DNA of 64,000 nt, from positions 248,001-312,000 of the forward strand of contig CAJXJY010000001.1 of NCBI GenBank assembly GCA_913055875.1, read 5' to 3'. The notes beneath the pieces were generated by a model. That model saw only the letters and a program-made list of their open reading frames with translations. It had not been told where the DNA came from and did no database searches. Shown one piece after another: positions 1 to 9,217 of this stretch. Origin of the DNA: an uncultured Altererythrobacter sp. Its GTDB lineage: Bacteria; Pseudomonadota; Alphaproteobacteria; Sphingomonadales; Sphingomonadaceae. A program made the translations under genes and the position numbers. Every line of letters starts with the position of its first letter. The first letter of the stretch is position 1.

Positions 1-42
1 GGCGGGCTCAAGACGCTGCCGCTGCGTTTCGCCGCGGCATGA
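1..42 (+). CDS. C-terminal end of an unidentified protein (partial)
   Basis: An open frame enters from the left edge and ends at the TGA at 40-42, giving a 13-residue tail ending LPLRFAAA. The stop shares the ATGA overlap with the next start codon, so the two genes are probably co-transcribed and translationally coupled. Too little is present to name the family. Confidence 0.55.
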   Translation, partial: GGLKTLPLRFAAA

Positions 43-776
43 GCGATCCACTCGACCTCTCGGGTAGGACCGCGCTCGTCGTCGGCGGATCGAGCGGCAT
101 CGGCAACGGCATCGCGCAGGCCTTCCGCGCCCGCGGCGCCGCGGTGACGGTCTGGGGTACCCGTCCCTCGGCCGGGCACTATGCCGCAGAAGACGGCTCC
201 GACCTCGCGGGGCTCGCCTACGAACGGGTCGATGTCTCCGATCCCGCTGCCATCGACGCCGCACCCGGTTTCGAAAGCCTCGATATCCTCGTCACCTGCC
301 AGGGGGCGGTGCTCTACAAGCGCGGCGAATTCGCGCGCGAGGGTTGGCAGCACGTGATGGACGTCAATCTCAATTCGGTGATGGATTGCGCGCGCAGGTT
401 CCACGACGCGCTGGCGGCGGCGAAGGGCACGCTGATCGTGGTCAGTTCGACCGCCGCCTATCACGCGACCATCGGCAACCCGGCCTATGCTGCCTCGAAA
501 GCCGGCGCGGTCGCGCTGGTGCGCACGCTGGGTTCGGCCTGGGCGCGCGACGGCATCCGCGTCAACGGCATCGCGCCCGGCTTCGTCGCGACGAAGATGA
601 CCAAAGCGACTACAGACCATCCCGATCGGCTCGCCGGCGCCTTGGCGAAAATCCCTCTCGGGCGGATGGGAATGCCCGAAGAAATGGCGGGCGCGGCGCT
701 GTTTCTCGCCTCGCCGCTGTCCTCCTACGTGCTGGGCCAGACGATCGTGGTCGATGGCGGCCTGACGCTGCAGTAG
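39..776 (+). CDS. SDR-family NAD(P)-dependent oxidoreductase
   Basis: This 245-residue protein has the size and layout of a classical short-chain dehydrogenase/reductase. The N-terminal dinucleotide-binding motif reads GGSSGIGNG near residue 17. The catalytic Tyr/Lys pair is in YAASK near residue 150, preceded by the Ser-rich VVSSTAAY strand. The C-terminus has the usual GQTIVVDGG segment of the FabG/glucose-dehydrogenase-like branch. The ATG at 39 overlaps the preceding stop by four bases, suggesting an operon whose first genes lie outside the window. The substrate cannot be told from sequence alone. Family assignment is firm. Confidence 0.88.
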   Translation: MSDPLDLSGRTALVVGGSSGIGNGIAQAFRARGAAVTVWGTRPSAGHYAAEDGSDLAGLAYERVDVSDPAAIDAAPGFESLDILVTCQGAVLYKRGEFAREGWQHVMDVNLNSVMDCARRFHDALAAAKGTLIVVSSTAAYHATIGNPAYAASKAGAVALVRTLGSAWARDGIRVNGIAPGFVATKMTKATTDHPDRLAGALAKIPLGRMGMPEEMAGAALFLASPLSSYVLGQTIVVDGGLTLQ

Positions 777-932
777 ATTGATTCGCACTTCGGTTCGATT
801 GTTACGGAATTCGGCAAGCACCTGACCGATTTTTGTGGATTTTCGACCGTCTTTCTGCTACATGAACAATATGGAAAAAGTTAATGTTTTCAAGGTGACC
901 GACACGTTCGGCGCACCCGCTGGAGACTGCCC

Positions 933-1586
933 ATGGACCTGTTAGCACCGCACAACATGCCGTTTGCCGCGGCGCTGGTGCTGATGGCGCTGATGGCGGT
1001 CGCGCAGATGGTCGGGCTCGGGGACATCTTGGGTGATTCCGACGCGGATTTCGATGCGGATTTCGACGCCGACGTCGATGGCGATGCGGCGATCCAGGGC
1101 GGCGCGCTAGACGGTTTCTTCACGCTGCTCGGCCTCGGCCGGGTGCCGCTGGCGGTGTGGCTGGCGCTGTTCCTGCTGCTGTTCGCCGGGATCGGCGTGA
1201 GCATCCAGGCGCTCGGCGAAAGCTTTACCGGCGCCCCGCTCTACCGCTGGCTCGCCGCCGCGCTGTCTGCCGGCGCGACGCTGCCGGTCACCGCGGTGCT
1301 GGCGCGCCCGCTCGGCGCGATCCTGCCGCGCGACGAAACAACCGCGGTCAGCACCGACACGCTGGTCGGCCGCCGCGCGACGATCACCGACGGTATCGCC
1401 CGCGAAGGCTCGCCCGCGCGCGCGCGGGTGCGCGACGTGCATGGCCACGCGCATTACGTGATGGTCGAGCCGCACGAGCGCTCGTCCGAAATCCACGCCG
1501 GCGACGAGATCCTGCTCGTCCGCCGCGACGGCACTACCTTCTACGCGACCGCGCTCGCCGAGCGCCGGTTGTCGCCCACCGTTTAA
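933..1586 (+). CDS. OB-fold/NfeD-like inner-membrane protein of the YqiJ type
   Basis: The 217-residue product has an N-terminal hydrophobic segment (about 8-28), an Asp-rich linker (about 33-52, DADFDADFDADVDGD), two further hydrophobic segments (about 73-92 and 100-120) and a C-terminal OB-like domain (VGRRATITDG... DEILLVRRDG). This matches the YqiJ/YuaF (NfeD2, DUF1449) class, which is normally encoded next to a flotillin, and the next gene downstream is one, 27 bp away. The partners are thought to organise membrane microdomains. The function here is inferred from family and neighbour. The start is the first ATG after an AT-richer leader (about 840-895) that probably holds the promoter. 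Confidence 0.8.
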   Translation: MDLLAPHNMPFAAALVLMALMAVAQMVGLGDILGDSDADFDADFDADVDGDAAIQGGALDGFFTLLGLGRVPLAVWLALFLLLFAGIGVSIQALGESFTGAPLYRWLAAALSAGATLPVTAVLARPLGAILPRDETTAVSTDTLVGRRATITDGIAREGSPARARVRDVHGHAHYVMVEPHERSSEIHAGDEILLVRRDGTTFYATALAERRLSPTV

Positions 1587-1613
1587 CCACCGTCCCGCAA
1601 CCAAGGAGAAGCA

Positions 1614-3383
1614 ATGGGCAATCTGACGAGCATCGCAATTTTCGGTGGAGGAGGCTTTCTCCTCTTTCTCATCATCGGCTTCATGCTGACACGGCTCTAC
1701 CGCCGCGCCACCAAGGAGATCGCTTTCGTGCGCACCGGCTTCGGCGGCGAGAAGGTGGTCATGAACGGCGGCGCGATGGTGTTCCCGGTGCTGCACGAGA
1801 CCATGCCAGTCAACATGAACACGCTGGTGCTGAGCGTCATCCGCCGCGATGCCGAGGCGCTGATCACGCTCGACCGGTTGCGGATCGACGTGAAGGCGGA
1901 ATTCTACGTCCGCGTGCGGCCCGACAGCGATGCGATTGCCATGGCCGCGCAGACGCTCGGCCAGCGCACGATGATTCCCGAAGCGCTCAAGGATCTCGTC
2001 GAAGGCAAGTTCGTCGATGCGCTGCGTTCGGTCGCGGCGGGGATGACGATGAACGAGCTGCACGAGCAGCGTGCCGAATTCGTCCAGAAGGTGCAGCAGG
2101 TGTCGTCCAACGACCTCGCGATGAACGGGCTCGAACTCGAATCGGTCTCGCTGACCGGGCTCGACCAGACCTCGATCGAGCATTTCAACGCCAACAACGC
2201 GTTCGACGCCGAAGGCTTGACCAAGCTGACCGAGCAGATCGAGGCGCGCAAGAAGCTGCGCAACGATATCGAGCAGGACACGCGGGTGCAGATGGAGACC
2301 AAGAATCTCGAAGCCGACCAGCGTTCGTTCGAAATCAGCCGCGACAACGAATATGCCCGGCTCGAACAGGAGCGCGAGGTCGAGGTGCGCCGCGCCAAGC
2401 AATCGTCCGAAATCGCGCGCGAACAGGCCGAACGCAACCGCGAGGCCGAGGGCGCGCGGATCGAGGCCAAGCGCGAGGTCGACAGCCAGCAGATCGAAGC
2501 CGACCGGCAGGTCGAGGAAGCCCGGATCGACCAGGTCCGCGCGCTCGAAATCGCCCGCCAGGAGCAGCAGATCGCGGTGCAGAACAAGAGCCGCGAGGAA
2601 AGCCAGGCCCGCGCCGAGGCCGACGAGGCCCGCGCCAAGGCTGTCGCCGCCGAGGAACAGGTCGTGACTTCGCGCGAGAGCGAGGTCGCCGAACGGCAGA
2701 AGAAGATCGAGCTGATCGAGGCGGCCAAGCAGGCCGAGCGCGAGGCGATCCAAGTCAAGGTCGAGGCCGAGGCCGAACGCGACGCCGCCGCCAACCGCGC
2801 CGAAGCGATCCGCCGCGAGGCGGAGGGCGAGGCCGAAGCCGAGAAGCTCCGCGCCGAAGCCGCGCGGGTCCGCTTCGAAGTCGAAGCGGCCGGCCAGCGC
2901 GCGATCAACGAGGCGGCGAACATCCTGTCGATGGACCAGATCAGCCTGCAGACCAAGATGGCGCTGCTCAAGGTGCTGCCCGAGGTCATCCGCGAAAGCG
3001 CCAAGCCGATGGAAGCGATCGATTCGATCAAGATCGTCCAGGTCGACGGGCTTACCAATGGCGGCTCGGGCAAGGGTGGAACGGCCAAGCACGGCGGCGG
3101 GAGCGGCAATCTCGCCACCGACGCGGTCAGCGCTGCGCTCGCCTACCGCGCGCAGGCGCCGGTGCTCGACGGACTGATGAAAGAACTCGGGCTCGACGGC
3201 TCGAACCTTTCGGGTCTCGTCAAGGGCCCGGCGGCCGAAACGGCGGATGTCGATTTCGACGCCGACGCGGCTCCTGCCGATGCGGATGCGTTGGCCTCCG
3301 GACAGCGCAAGAGCGCCAAGGCGTTGGAGAAGTCGGACGGAGATAGCGGAGGCGCCGACGACGCCGAGCCATCTGCCGACTAG
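1614..3383 (+). CDS. Flotillin-family SPFH protein (YqiK-like)
   Basis: The 589-residue protein starts with a single membrane anchor (about residues 8-25), then an SPFH/band-7 domain (about 30-200). A very long charged Glu/Arg/Ala coiled coil follows (about 205-430), then a C-terminal flotillin oligomerisation region ending in an acidic, Gly-rich tail. Its length and coiled coil match bacterial flotillins of the YqiK class, which form large membrane-anchored assemblies. The gene follows the OB-fold membrane partner and has a good ribosome site (AAGGAGAAGC). It ends 12 bp from the oppositely oriented lipoprotein gene. Confidence 0.9.
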   Translation: MGNLTSIAIFGGGGFLLFLIIGFMLTRLYRRATKEIAFVRTGFGGEKVVMNGGAMVFPVLHETMPVNMNTLVLSVIRRDAEALITLDRLRIDVKAEFYVRVRPDSDAIAMAAQTLGQRTMIPEALKDLVEGKFVDALRSVAAGMTMNELHEQRAEFVQKVQQVSSNDLAMNGLELESVSLTGLDQTSIEHFNANNAFDAEGLTKLTEQIEARKKLRNDIEQDTRVQMETKNLEADQRSFEISRDNEYARLEQEREVEVRRAKQSSEIAREQAERNREAEGARIEAKREVDSQQIEADRQVEEARIDQVRALEIARQEQQIAVQNKSREESQARAEADEARAKAVAAEEQVVTSRESEVAERQKKIELIEAAKQAEREAIQVKVEAEAERDAAANRAEAIRREAEGEAEAEKLRAEAARVRFEVEAAGQRAINEAANILSMDQISLQTKMALLKVLPEVIRESAKPMEAIDSIKIVQVDGLTNGGSGKGGTAKHGGGSGNLATDAVSAALAYRAQAPVLDGLMKELGLDGSNLSGLVKGPAAETADVDFDADAAPADADALASGQRKSAKALEKSDGDSGGADDAEPSAD

Positions 3384-3395
3384 GCCCGAACGGGG

Positions 3396-4094
3396 TCAGT
3401 CGTAGCGGGGCAGCAGCCGGCCCGGCTGCTCGCCGTCGCCGCTGACCCCGTCGCAGCTCGTTTCGTAGATGTGGCACACGCCGCGCGCCCAGCCGCTGCG
3501 CCAGCGGCCGTCGTGCCCGGCGACTTCGAGCTTTACCCACTCGCCGCGGCAATCGCTCGGGCTGCGATGCGGCATCTGGTAGTGGACATCGTCCTCGTAC
3601 CAGCCGCTCGCGACCACCGGCGAGGCGGAATCGGGGCGTGCGAACGCGAATTCGGTCTGCAGCGCGAAATCGACCTTGCTTCCGTGGATCCAGCCGTCCG
3701 GATAGCTCTTGCGATCCGACGGCTGCGCGGCATCGAGCGGCAGGTACTGGACGTTGGCGAGGCGGAACCAGCCGTCGCGCGCCTCGACGATATCGAAATC
3801 GGGCGCCTCGATGCCGGCCAGCCCGCCGACATCGTCCTTGTAGCGCGGCAGCACTGCGACCACTTCGAATTGCGTGCCCGGCCCGGCGCGCAGGTTCGTG
3901 CCCGCCGGGTCCTCGTCCCTTACCCAGCCGCCGAAGCTGCACTCGCCGGGTTTCGCCTCGTCGGCCGCCTGGCGACCTTCCTGCACCGCCAGCGGCGGCG
4001 GTTCGCTATCGTCGGTGACGGTCTCGCTCGCGCGGCATCCCGCCATCGCCAGCGCCGCGAGGAACGCCGGCAGCGCGCGGCACGCGGGGCTCAT
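3396..4094 (-). CDS. Lipoprotein with an SH3-like domain
   Basis: The 232-residue protein has a lipoprotein signal with lipobox LAMAGC, so it is probably anchored at Cys19. After an acidic linker comes an SH3b-like segment (TNLRAGPGTQFEVVAVLP, about residues 70-90), a fold often used for cell-wall or protein contact. The C-terminal half has several Trp and Cys residues (WYEDD, CHIYETSC) that may form disulfides in the periplasm. The start codon overlaps the galU stop by four bases, so it is probably translated with galU. The exact role is unknown. Confidence 0.7.
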   Translation of the reverse strand: MSPACRALPAFLAALAMAGCRASETVTDDSEPPPLAVQEGRQAADEAKPGECSFGGWVRDEDPAGTNLRAGPGTQFEVVAVLPRYKDDVGGLAGIEAPDFDIVEARDGWFRLANVQYLPLDAAQPSDRKSYPDGWIHGSKVDFALQTEFAFARPDSASPVVASGWYEDDVHYQMPHRSPSDCRGEWVKLEVAGHDGRWRSGWARGVCHIYETSCDGVSGDGEQPGRLLPRYD

Positions 4095-4972
4095 CCCAGC
4101 AGTCTCGCGGCGATGGCGCGCACTTCGGCACCCATGTCCTCGCGTTCGAGCGCCAGTGCGAGCGTCGCCTCGACGAAGCCGGTCTTGCTGCCGCAGTCGA
4201 ACCGCCGTCCGTCGAAAGTCACTGCGTGGAACGGCTGCGTCCCGATCATCCGCGCCATCGCATCGGTCAGCTGGATTTCGCCGCCCGCACCCTTGCCCTG
4301 CGTTTCGAGCGTGCGCATCACCTCGGGTTGCAGGATGTAGCGCCCCGAGATGATCTTGTTTGAAGGCGCCTCATCGACCGGCGGCTTCTCGACCAACCCC
4401 TTCACCTCGGTCAGCGCCCCCGAGCTCTCGCCCGGAGCGATCACGCCGTAGCTCGACACCTCCTCGTGCGGCACTTCGAGCACCGAGATGAGGTTGCCGC
4501 CAACCTGTTCGTAGGCATCGACCATCTGCTTCATGCAGCCGGTTCCGCCCTGGCGCCCGATCATCAGCTCGTCGGGAAGGAAGATCGCAAACGGCTCGTC
4601 GCCGACGATCGCACGTGCGCACCAGATCGCGTGGCCGAGGCCCTGCGGCACCTGCTGGCGCACGGTGATGATGTCGCCCGGCGTGAAGCGGCTCGAATCG
4701 AGCACGCCCATGTCCTTGCCGCGCTCGCTCATGGTCGATTCGAGCTCGTAGGCGACGTCGAAATGCTCGACGATCGCGGTCTTGCCGCGCCCGGTGACGA
4801 AGATCATCTGCTCGATCCCCGCCTCGCGCGCTTCGTCGACCGCGTACTGGATCAGCGGGCGGTCGACGATCGGCAGCAATTCCTTGGGGATCGCCTTGGT
4901 CGCGGGGAGGAAGCGCGTGCCGAGCCCGGCGACGGGGAAGACGGCTTTGCGGATCGGTTTCTGGTCGCTCAT
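4091..4972 (-). CDS. galU: UTP--glucose-1-phosphate uridylyltransferase
   Basis: This enzyme makes UDP-glucose from UTP and glucose-1-phosphate for envelope polysaccharides. The N-terminus has the nucleotidyltransferase signature AGLGTRFLPATKAIPKE, and downstream LPDELMIG and the VEKP motif are in place. A frame extension upstream exists, but the ATG at 4972 (MSDQKPIRK) gives 293 residues, the normal length, with the signature 10 residues in. The next gene leftward overlaps its stop by 4 bp. murA is divergent, 58 bp away, so the two promoters share a very short region. Confidence 0.95.
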   Translation of the reverse strand: MSDQKPIRKAVFPVAGLGTRFLPATKAIPKELLPIVDRPLIQYAVDEAREAGIEQMIFVTGRGKTAIVEHFDVAYELESTMSERGKDMGVLDSSRFTPGDIITVRQQVPQGLGHAIWCARAIVGDEPFAIFLPDELMIGRQGGTGCMKQMVDAYEQVGGNLISVLEVPHEEVSSYGVIAPGESSGALTEVKGLVEKPPVDEAPSNKIISGRYILQPEVMRTLETQGKGAGGEIQLTDAMARMIGTQPFHAVTFDGRRFDCGSKTGFVEATLALALEREDMGAEVRAIAARLLG

Positions 4973-5030
4973 GGCCGCCGCGTTACGGCGCGCGACTTGT
5001 CTAGGCAAGCGAATGGGGTAAGGGCGTGGC

Positions 5031-6314
<1,284 letters not shown>

Positions 6315-6378
6315 AGCGCGAGTTCAGGACCTTTCCCTGCTGCCGCACGTTCGGATCGGCAAGAAAGGAGTTCCAACC

Positions 6379-6600
6379 ATGCTACTCAAGCTCGCAGCGC
6401 TCGGTGCGATCGGTTACGCCGGGTACAAATATTACGAGAAGAACCATTCGAAGGCGGCCTTCGCCGACAACCAGGGCGATGCCTCGGTACGCGACGCGGG
6501 TCCGACGACCATGCGCGACAAACCGACGCGCGAGTGGACGCAGGCCGACGAGGAAAGCGACGAAAGCTTCCCGGCGAGCGACCCGCCGGCGAATTACTGA
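6379..6600 (+). CDS. Small conserved hypothetical protein with acidic SDPPA tail
   Basis: A 73-residue product preceded by a clear ribosome site (AAAGGAG). It has a short N-terminal hydrophobic helix (LLKLAALGAIGYAGYKYY) and then a charged region ending DESFPASDPPANY. Tails of this type recur in small proteins of alphaproteobacteria, but I know of no assigned function. It sits 64 bp after murA on the same strand and may be its distal operon member. Confidence 0.7.
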   Translation: MLLKLAALGAIGYAGYKYYEKNHSKAAFADNQGDASVRDAGPTTMRDKPTREWTQADEESDESFPASDPPANY

Positions 6601-6609
6601 TACGCACCT

Positions 6610-6891
6610 CTAGCGATCGGCCGGGGCGGCGGGAGCGATCCTGCCGCCCCGTTCGTTTGCCCGGCCGTTCGCGACGAGCCAGATGCGGATAGCCCCGGCG
6701 AGCCCGGGCGGCGTATCGGCCCGGATCCGCTCCTCGTCGATCCGCGCCACCAGCGCGTTGAGCGGGACGCCTTCGGCCTCCGCCGCGGCGCGCAGCATAT
6801 CCCAGAACAGCGGTTCGAGGCTGATCGAGGTCTTGTGCCCGGCGATCTCGACCGAGCGCTTGACCGGCGGGTGGTAGGGCGGCTGTTGCAT
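6610..6891 (-). CDS. Ribbon-helix-helix domain protein
   Basis: A 93-residue protein with the conserved segment HPPVKRSVEIAGHKTSISLE followed by two helices (PLFWDMLRAAAEAEG, PLNALVARIDEER). This is the single RHH fold of a family common in alphaproteobacteria (RHH_4 type). Such proteins may bind DNA as dimers; the target is unknown. I chose the ATG at 6891 because family members start a few residues before PYHPPVKR; an ATG at 6915 would add eight residues. Neither start has a strong ribosome site. Confidence 0.75.
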   Translation of the reverse strand: MQQPPYHPPVKRSVEIAGHKTSISLEPLFWDMLRAAAEAEGVPLNALVARIDEERIRADTPPGLAGAIRIWLVANGRANERGGRIAPAAPADR

Positions 6892-6963
6892 AGGGTGCAA
6901 GTTGATAAGGTACATCCTGTGGGAGGGCCAATAAACTTTGCCAAAGGGATAGCCGAAATGCGC

Positions 6964-6992
6964 GAAAGCCCCGCGGGCAGGCGGGGCTTTTC
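6964..6992. terminator. Stem-loop with T tracts, probable bidirectional terminator
   Basis: GAAAGCCCCGC and GCGGGGCTTTTC form a perfect stem around a six-base loop (GGGCAG), with a T run on the right and A residues on the left. On the minus strand it lies about 245 bp beyond the secreted repeat protein's stop. On the plus strand it is about 365 bp past the small protein ending at 6600. Confidence 0.6.
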
Positions 6993-7236
6993 GAGCGGGC
7001 AGAGCTTCACGGTGTGAAAGAGCGAATCGGAGAATAGCGGGCGAAGCGCGTGTAGGAAAACGGTTTTTCGGCCGGCGCGGAGCCCGGTTTTCGGCAGCAA
7101 GCCGCACCGACCGGTCCGGCGCAGGGCGGATGGACGGCAGGCCGCGGCGGAACGTTGCCGGGGAGTTGCCTCGTCTGCCCCAAGGCAACAACGAGGCACC
7201 AACCCAGGCCGCTGCAATTCGCCGTGCGTGAACCGC
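6993..7236. other. Non-coding stretch with alternative stem-loops
   Basis: No convincing gene is seen. Two overlapping inverted repeats share one arm: TGCCTCGT/ACGAGGCA (7167-7174 with 7191-7198) and GTTGCC/GGCAAC (7165-7170 with 7184-7189). They cannot form together. The stretch follows the stop of the minus-strand secreted protein and may be its transcript tail or a small RNA. Confidence 0.35.
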
Positions 7237-9063
7237 TTACGGAACGAGTACAATGCTGCCTTCAGCCCGAATTCGGCGCGACGCGGGGTTGTAGCGCTCA
7301 CTCACCCCGAAGCCGAGGTTCCAGCTGTTCGGGCCGTCTTGCTGGTTGTAGATATAATCGAGCTGCGGATCGGCCAAGTGGTTCAAACCGAGCAAGCGCA
7401 TGTCGAGGCGCTTGGCTTCGAACCCGAAATCGATGTTTCGCCCCACGCGTTCGAGTTCGAGATCGGTCTTCAGCTGGAAGACGATATGCGCGTCGCGGTC
7501 CGCCAGGCATTGCTGGTCGAGTACGAACCGCCGCTTTTCGCCATACACGGAGGCAAGGCGTTCCTTGTCGGTGCTGCGCCGGAAGACCACCGGCGAACGA
7601 TTCCCGAACACCGGCATCTTGACGACTCCGCGCGCCGTCTCGCACAGCACCTGCAGTTCGACGGTTCCGAAGATTCCCCCTTCCCGCACCTCGCGAAAGC
7701 CGGACGAATTTTCGAGGTACATTCGACCGAGGCCGAAATCGACGTAACGGGGCGGGGACGACCCTTCCCAGTCCGCCAGCGCCGGAATATGCGCATAGCG
7801 CTGTCCGACCGAGGCATCGCGGTCCTGCGAGCCACTCTCCACCGCCTGCTGGCGGGTTTCCCTCGTGGCGGAACCGTCGCTGTCGCCACCCGCCGGCGCG
7901 TGCATCTCTCCCGGGAACGCCTGTTCCCCGCCATCGCCATCGGGCGCATGCATCTCGCCGGGAAAGGCCTCTTCCCCGCCATCGTCGCCCGGCGCGTGCA
8001 TTTCGCCGGGGAAGCGGTTGGCGATCTCGGGACGCCCGAGCGGGGGGACGGTGGTTCGCGCCACGGTCTCGGGCACCAGGACTGCGCCGCCCGGAGACAG
8101 CCACTGGCGTTCGGTGCGGGTGGTCCCGGCGATCCAGCGCGCCGCGTTCACGCGGTTTTCCGATGCCAGGTCGAGCCGGGGTGTCGAACGGTCGTCCAGC
8201 CGTCCGCGCCAATTGTTCTGCCCGGCGCTCGCGAGGCCGTCGCGGCGATAGGTCCATCCGCCGACGAACCCGCCATCGTCCATCCGGAACTCGAAGAAGC
8301 CGTTGTCGTCGTCGTCGCGTACGTGCTGCCACGTGCCGCGGACGATATCGCCATTGCCGATCGTGCGGCCTTCGATCACGCCGCGATTGCCGTATTCGCC
8401 GTAGACGCGCCGGCCGTCCTGGACGATTTTCACCGCGCCATGATTGGTGGTCCATGTTCCGGCCCAGATGCCTGCCGGCTGACCCGACGCATCGCCGTGC
8501 TCGATCGGATATGGCCGGCGCGCCTCGGCACGGTCCTGCCACAGCACGGTGGCGTTTACGTCGACCGGCCGGCCGAAGAACGACCAGTTGCGCAGCCGGC
8601 TGACGGTGCGGAAATAGGAATCGTTGTAGTAATGCTCGCGGCCCACCGCATGGCGCAGACGCGGGGTGGCCGGCGAAACCAGCACGCCGTTCCACGTCGC
8701 ACGTTCCCAGTCGGGTTCGCGCGTGCGGTGGGTGTATTGCCAGTCGCCGGTGAACCCGTCTCCGGTCAGGGCGAATTCGATCATGCCGTTATCGGTGCGG
8801 TTGTTGATTTTCTGGTAGGTGCCGCGCAGCACGCGACCGTCTTCCGAGACACGCGCTTCGATATAGGCGCCGTCGCTCGCGTTGCTGTCGGGATCGTAGT
8901 CGCCGTAGACGCGGTCGCCATCCTGGACCAGCCGCACTTCGCCGAAATTGGTTTCGAAGGTTCCTTCCCACGGCTCGGCGGACTGGGCCAGCGCCGCAGT
9001 CGAGACGGACGCCGACAGCACGGCGAAGGCAGTGCGGCGCAGCAGGGGGTTGATCGGCCTCAT
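7237..9063 (-). CDS. Secreted protein with two tandem beta-rich repeats and triple FPGEMHAP motif
   Basis: A 608-residue protein with a Sec signal peptide (cleavage after about residue 26, ALAQSAEP). The ATG at 9063 is preceded by AGAGGAA. Two homologous units follow (WEGTFETNFGEVRLVQDG and WAGTWTTNHGAVKIVQDG, both continuing GTW/GTY... GDW/GGWTY). They look like lipocalin-like or membrane-associated beta domains. A linker holds three copies of FPGEMHAP separated by acidic Gly-rich spacers. A distinct C-terminal domain ends in RAEGSIVLVP. I do not recognise the family. It is transcribed divergently from the LuxR/hydrolase fusion gene, its likely regulator. Confidence 0.75.
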   Translation of the reverse strand: MRPINPLLRRTAFAVLSASVSTAALAQSAEPWEGTFETNFGEVRLVQDGDRVYGDYDPDSNASDGAYIEARVSEDGRVLRGTYQKINNRTDNGMIEFALTGDGFTGDWQYTHRTREPDWERATWNGVLVSPATPRLRHAVGREHYYNDSYFRTVSRLRNWSFFGRPVDVNATVLWQDRAEARRPYPIEHGDASGQPAGIWAGTWTTNHGAVKIVQDGRRVYGEYGNRGVIEGRTIGNGDIVRGTWQHVRDDDDNGFFEFRMDDGGFVGGWTYRRDGLASAGQNNWRGRLDDRSTPRLDLASENRVNAARWIAGTTRTERQWLSPGGAVLVPETVARTTVPPLGRPEIANRFPGEMHAPGDDGGEEAFPGEMHAPDGDGGEQAFPGEMHAPAGGDSDGSATRETRQQAVESGSQDRDASVGQRYAHIPALADWEGSSPPRYVDFGLGRMYLENSSGFREVREGGIFGTVELQVLCETARGVVKMPVFGNRSPVVFRRSTDKERLASVYGEKRRFVLDQQCLADRDAHIVFQLKTDLELERVGRNIDFGFEAKRLDMRLLGLNHLADPQLDYIYNQQDGPNSWNLGFGVSERYNPASRRIRAEGSIVLVP

Positions 9064-9156
9064 AAGACGTTCCTCTTGTCGGTCGGCGCGGCGGAGAGCC
9101 GCCGGTCGCCGTGATTCGGTTGGCGCGTGCACTGTGCAGGGCGGCGGAGGTGACGT

Positions 9157-9176
9157 CATACGCCAGATGGCGTATG
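9157..9176. promoter_or_regulatory. Perfect palindromic operator candidate in a divergent promoter region
   Basis: CATACGCC-AGAT-GGCGTATG has perfect 8-bp arms and a 4-base centre, typical of a dimeric HTH regulator's site. It lies 42 bp upstream of the LuxR/hydrolase gene start and 94 bp upstream of the divergent secreted-protein start, so it could control both. Confidence 0.6.
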
Positions 9177-9217
9177 CCCGGTCCGAAACAGCGAGGGTTT
9201 TCAACCGGGAAGGAGCG

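Noticed and set aside
1107-3092. A 661-codon open frame on the minus strand opposite the flotillin gene
   Set aside because: It is a shadow of the strongly biased GC-rich flotillin coiled coil; the composition is unlike a real protein and it has no family motif.
7895-8018. Regular repeats that might be a CRISPR array
   Set aside because: Only three units, in frame, encoding FPGEMHAP in a protein, with no unique spacers or cas genes.
7228-9114. A 628-codon plus-strand frame opposite the secreted repeat protein
   Set aside because: The minus frame has a signal peptide, ribosome site and internal repeats; the plus frame has none of these.
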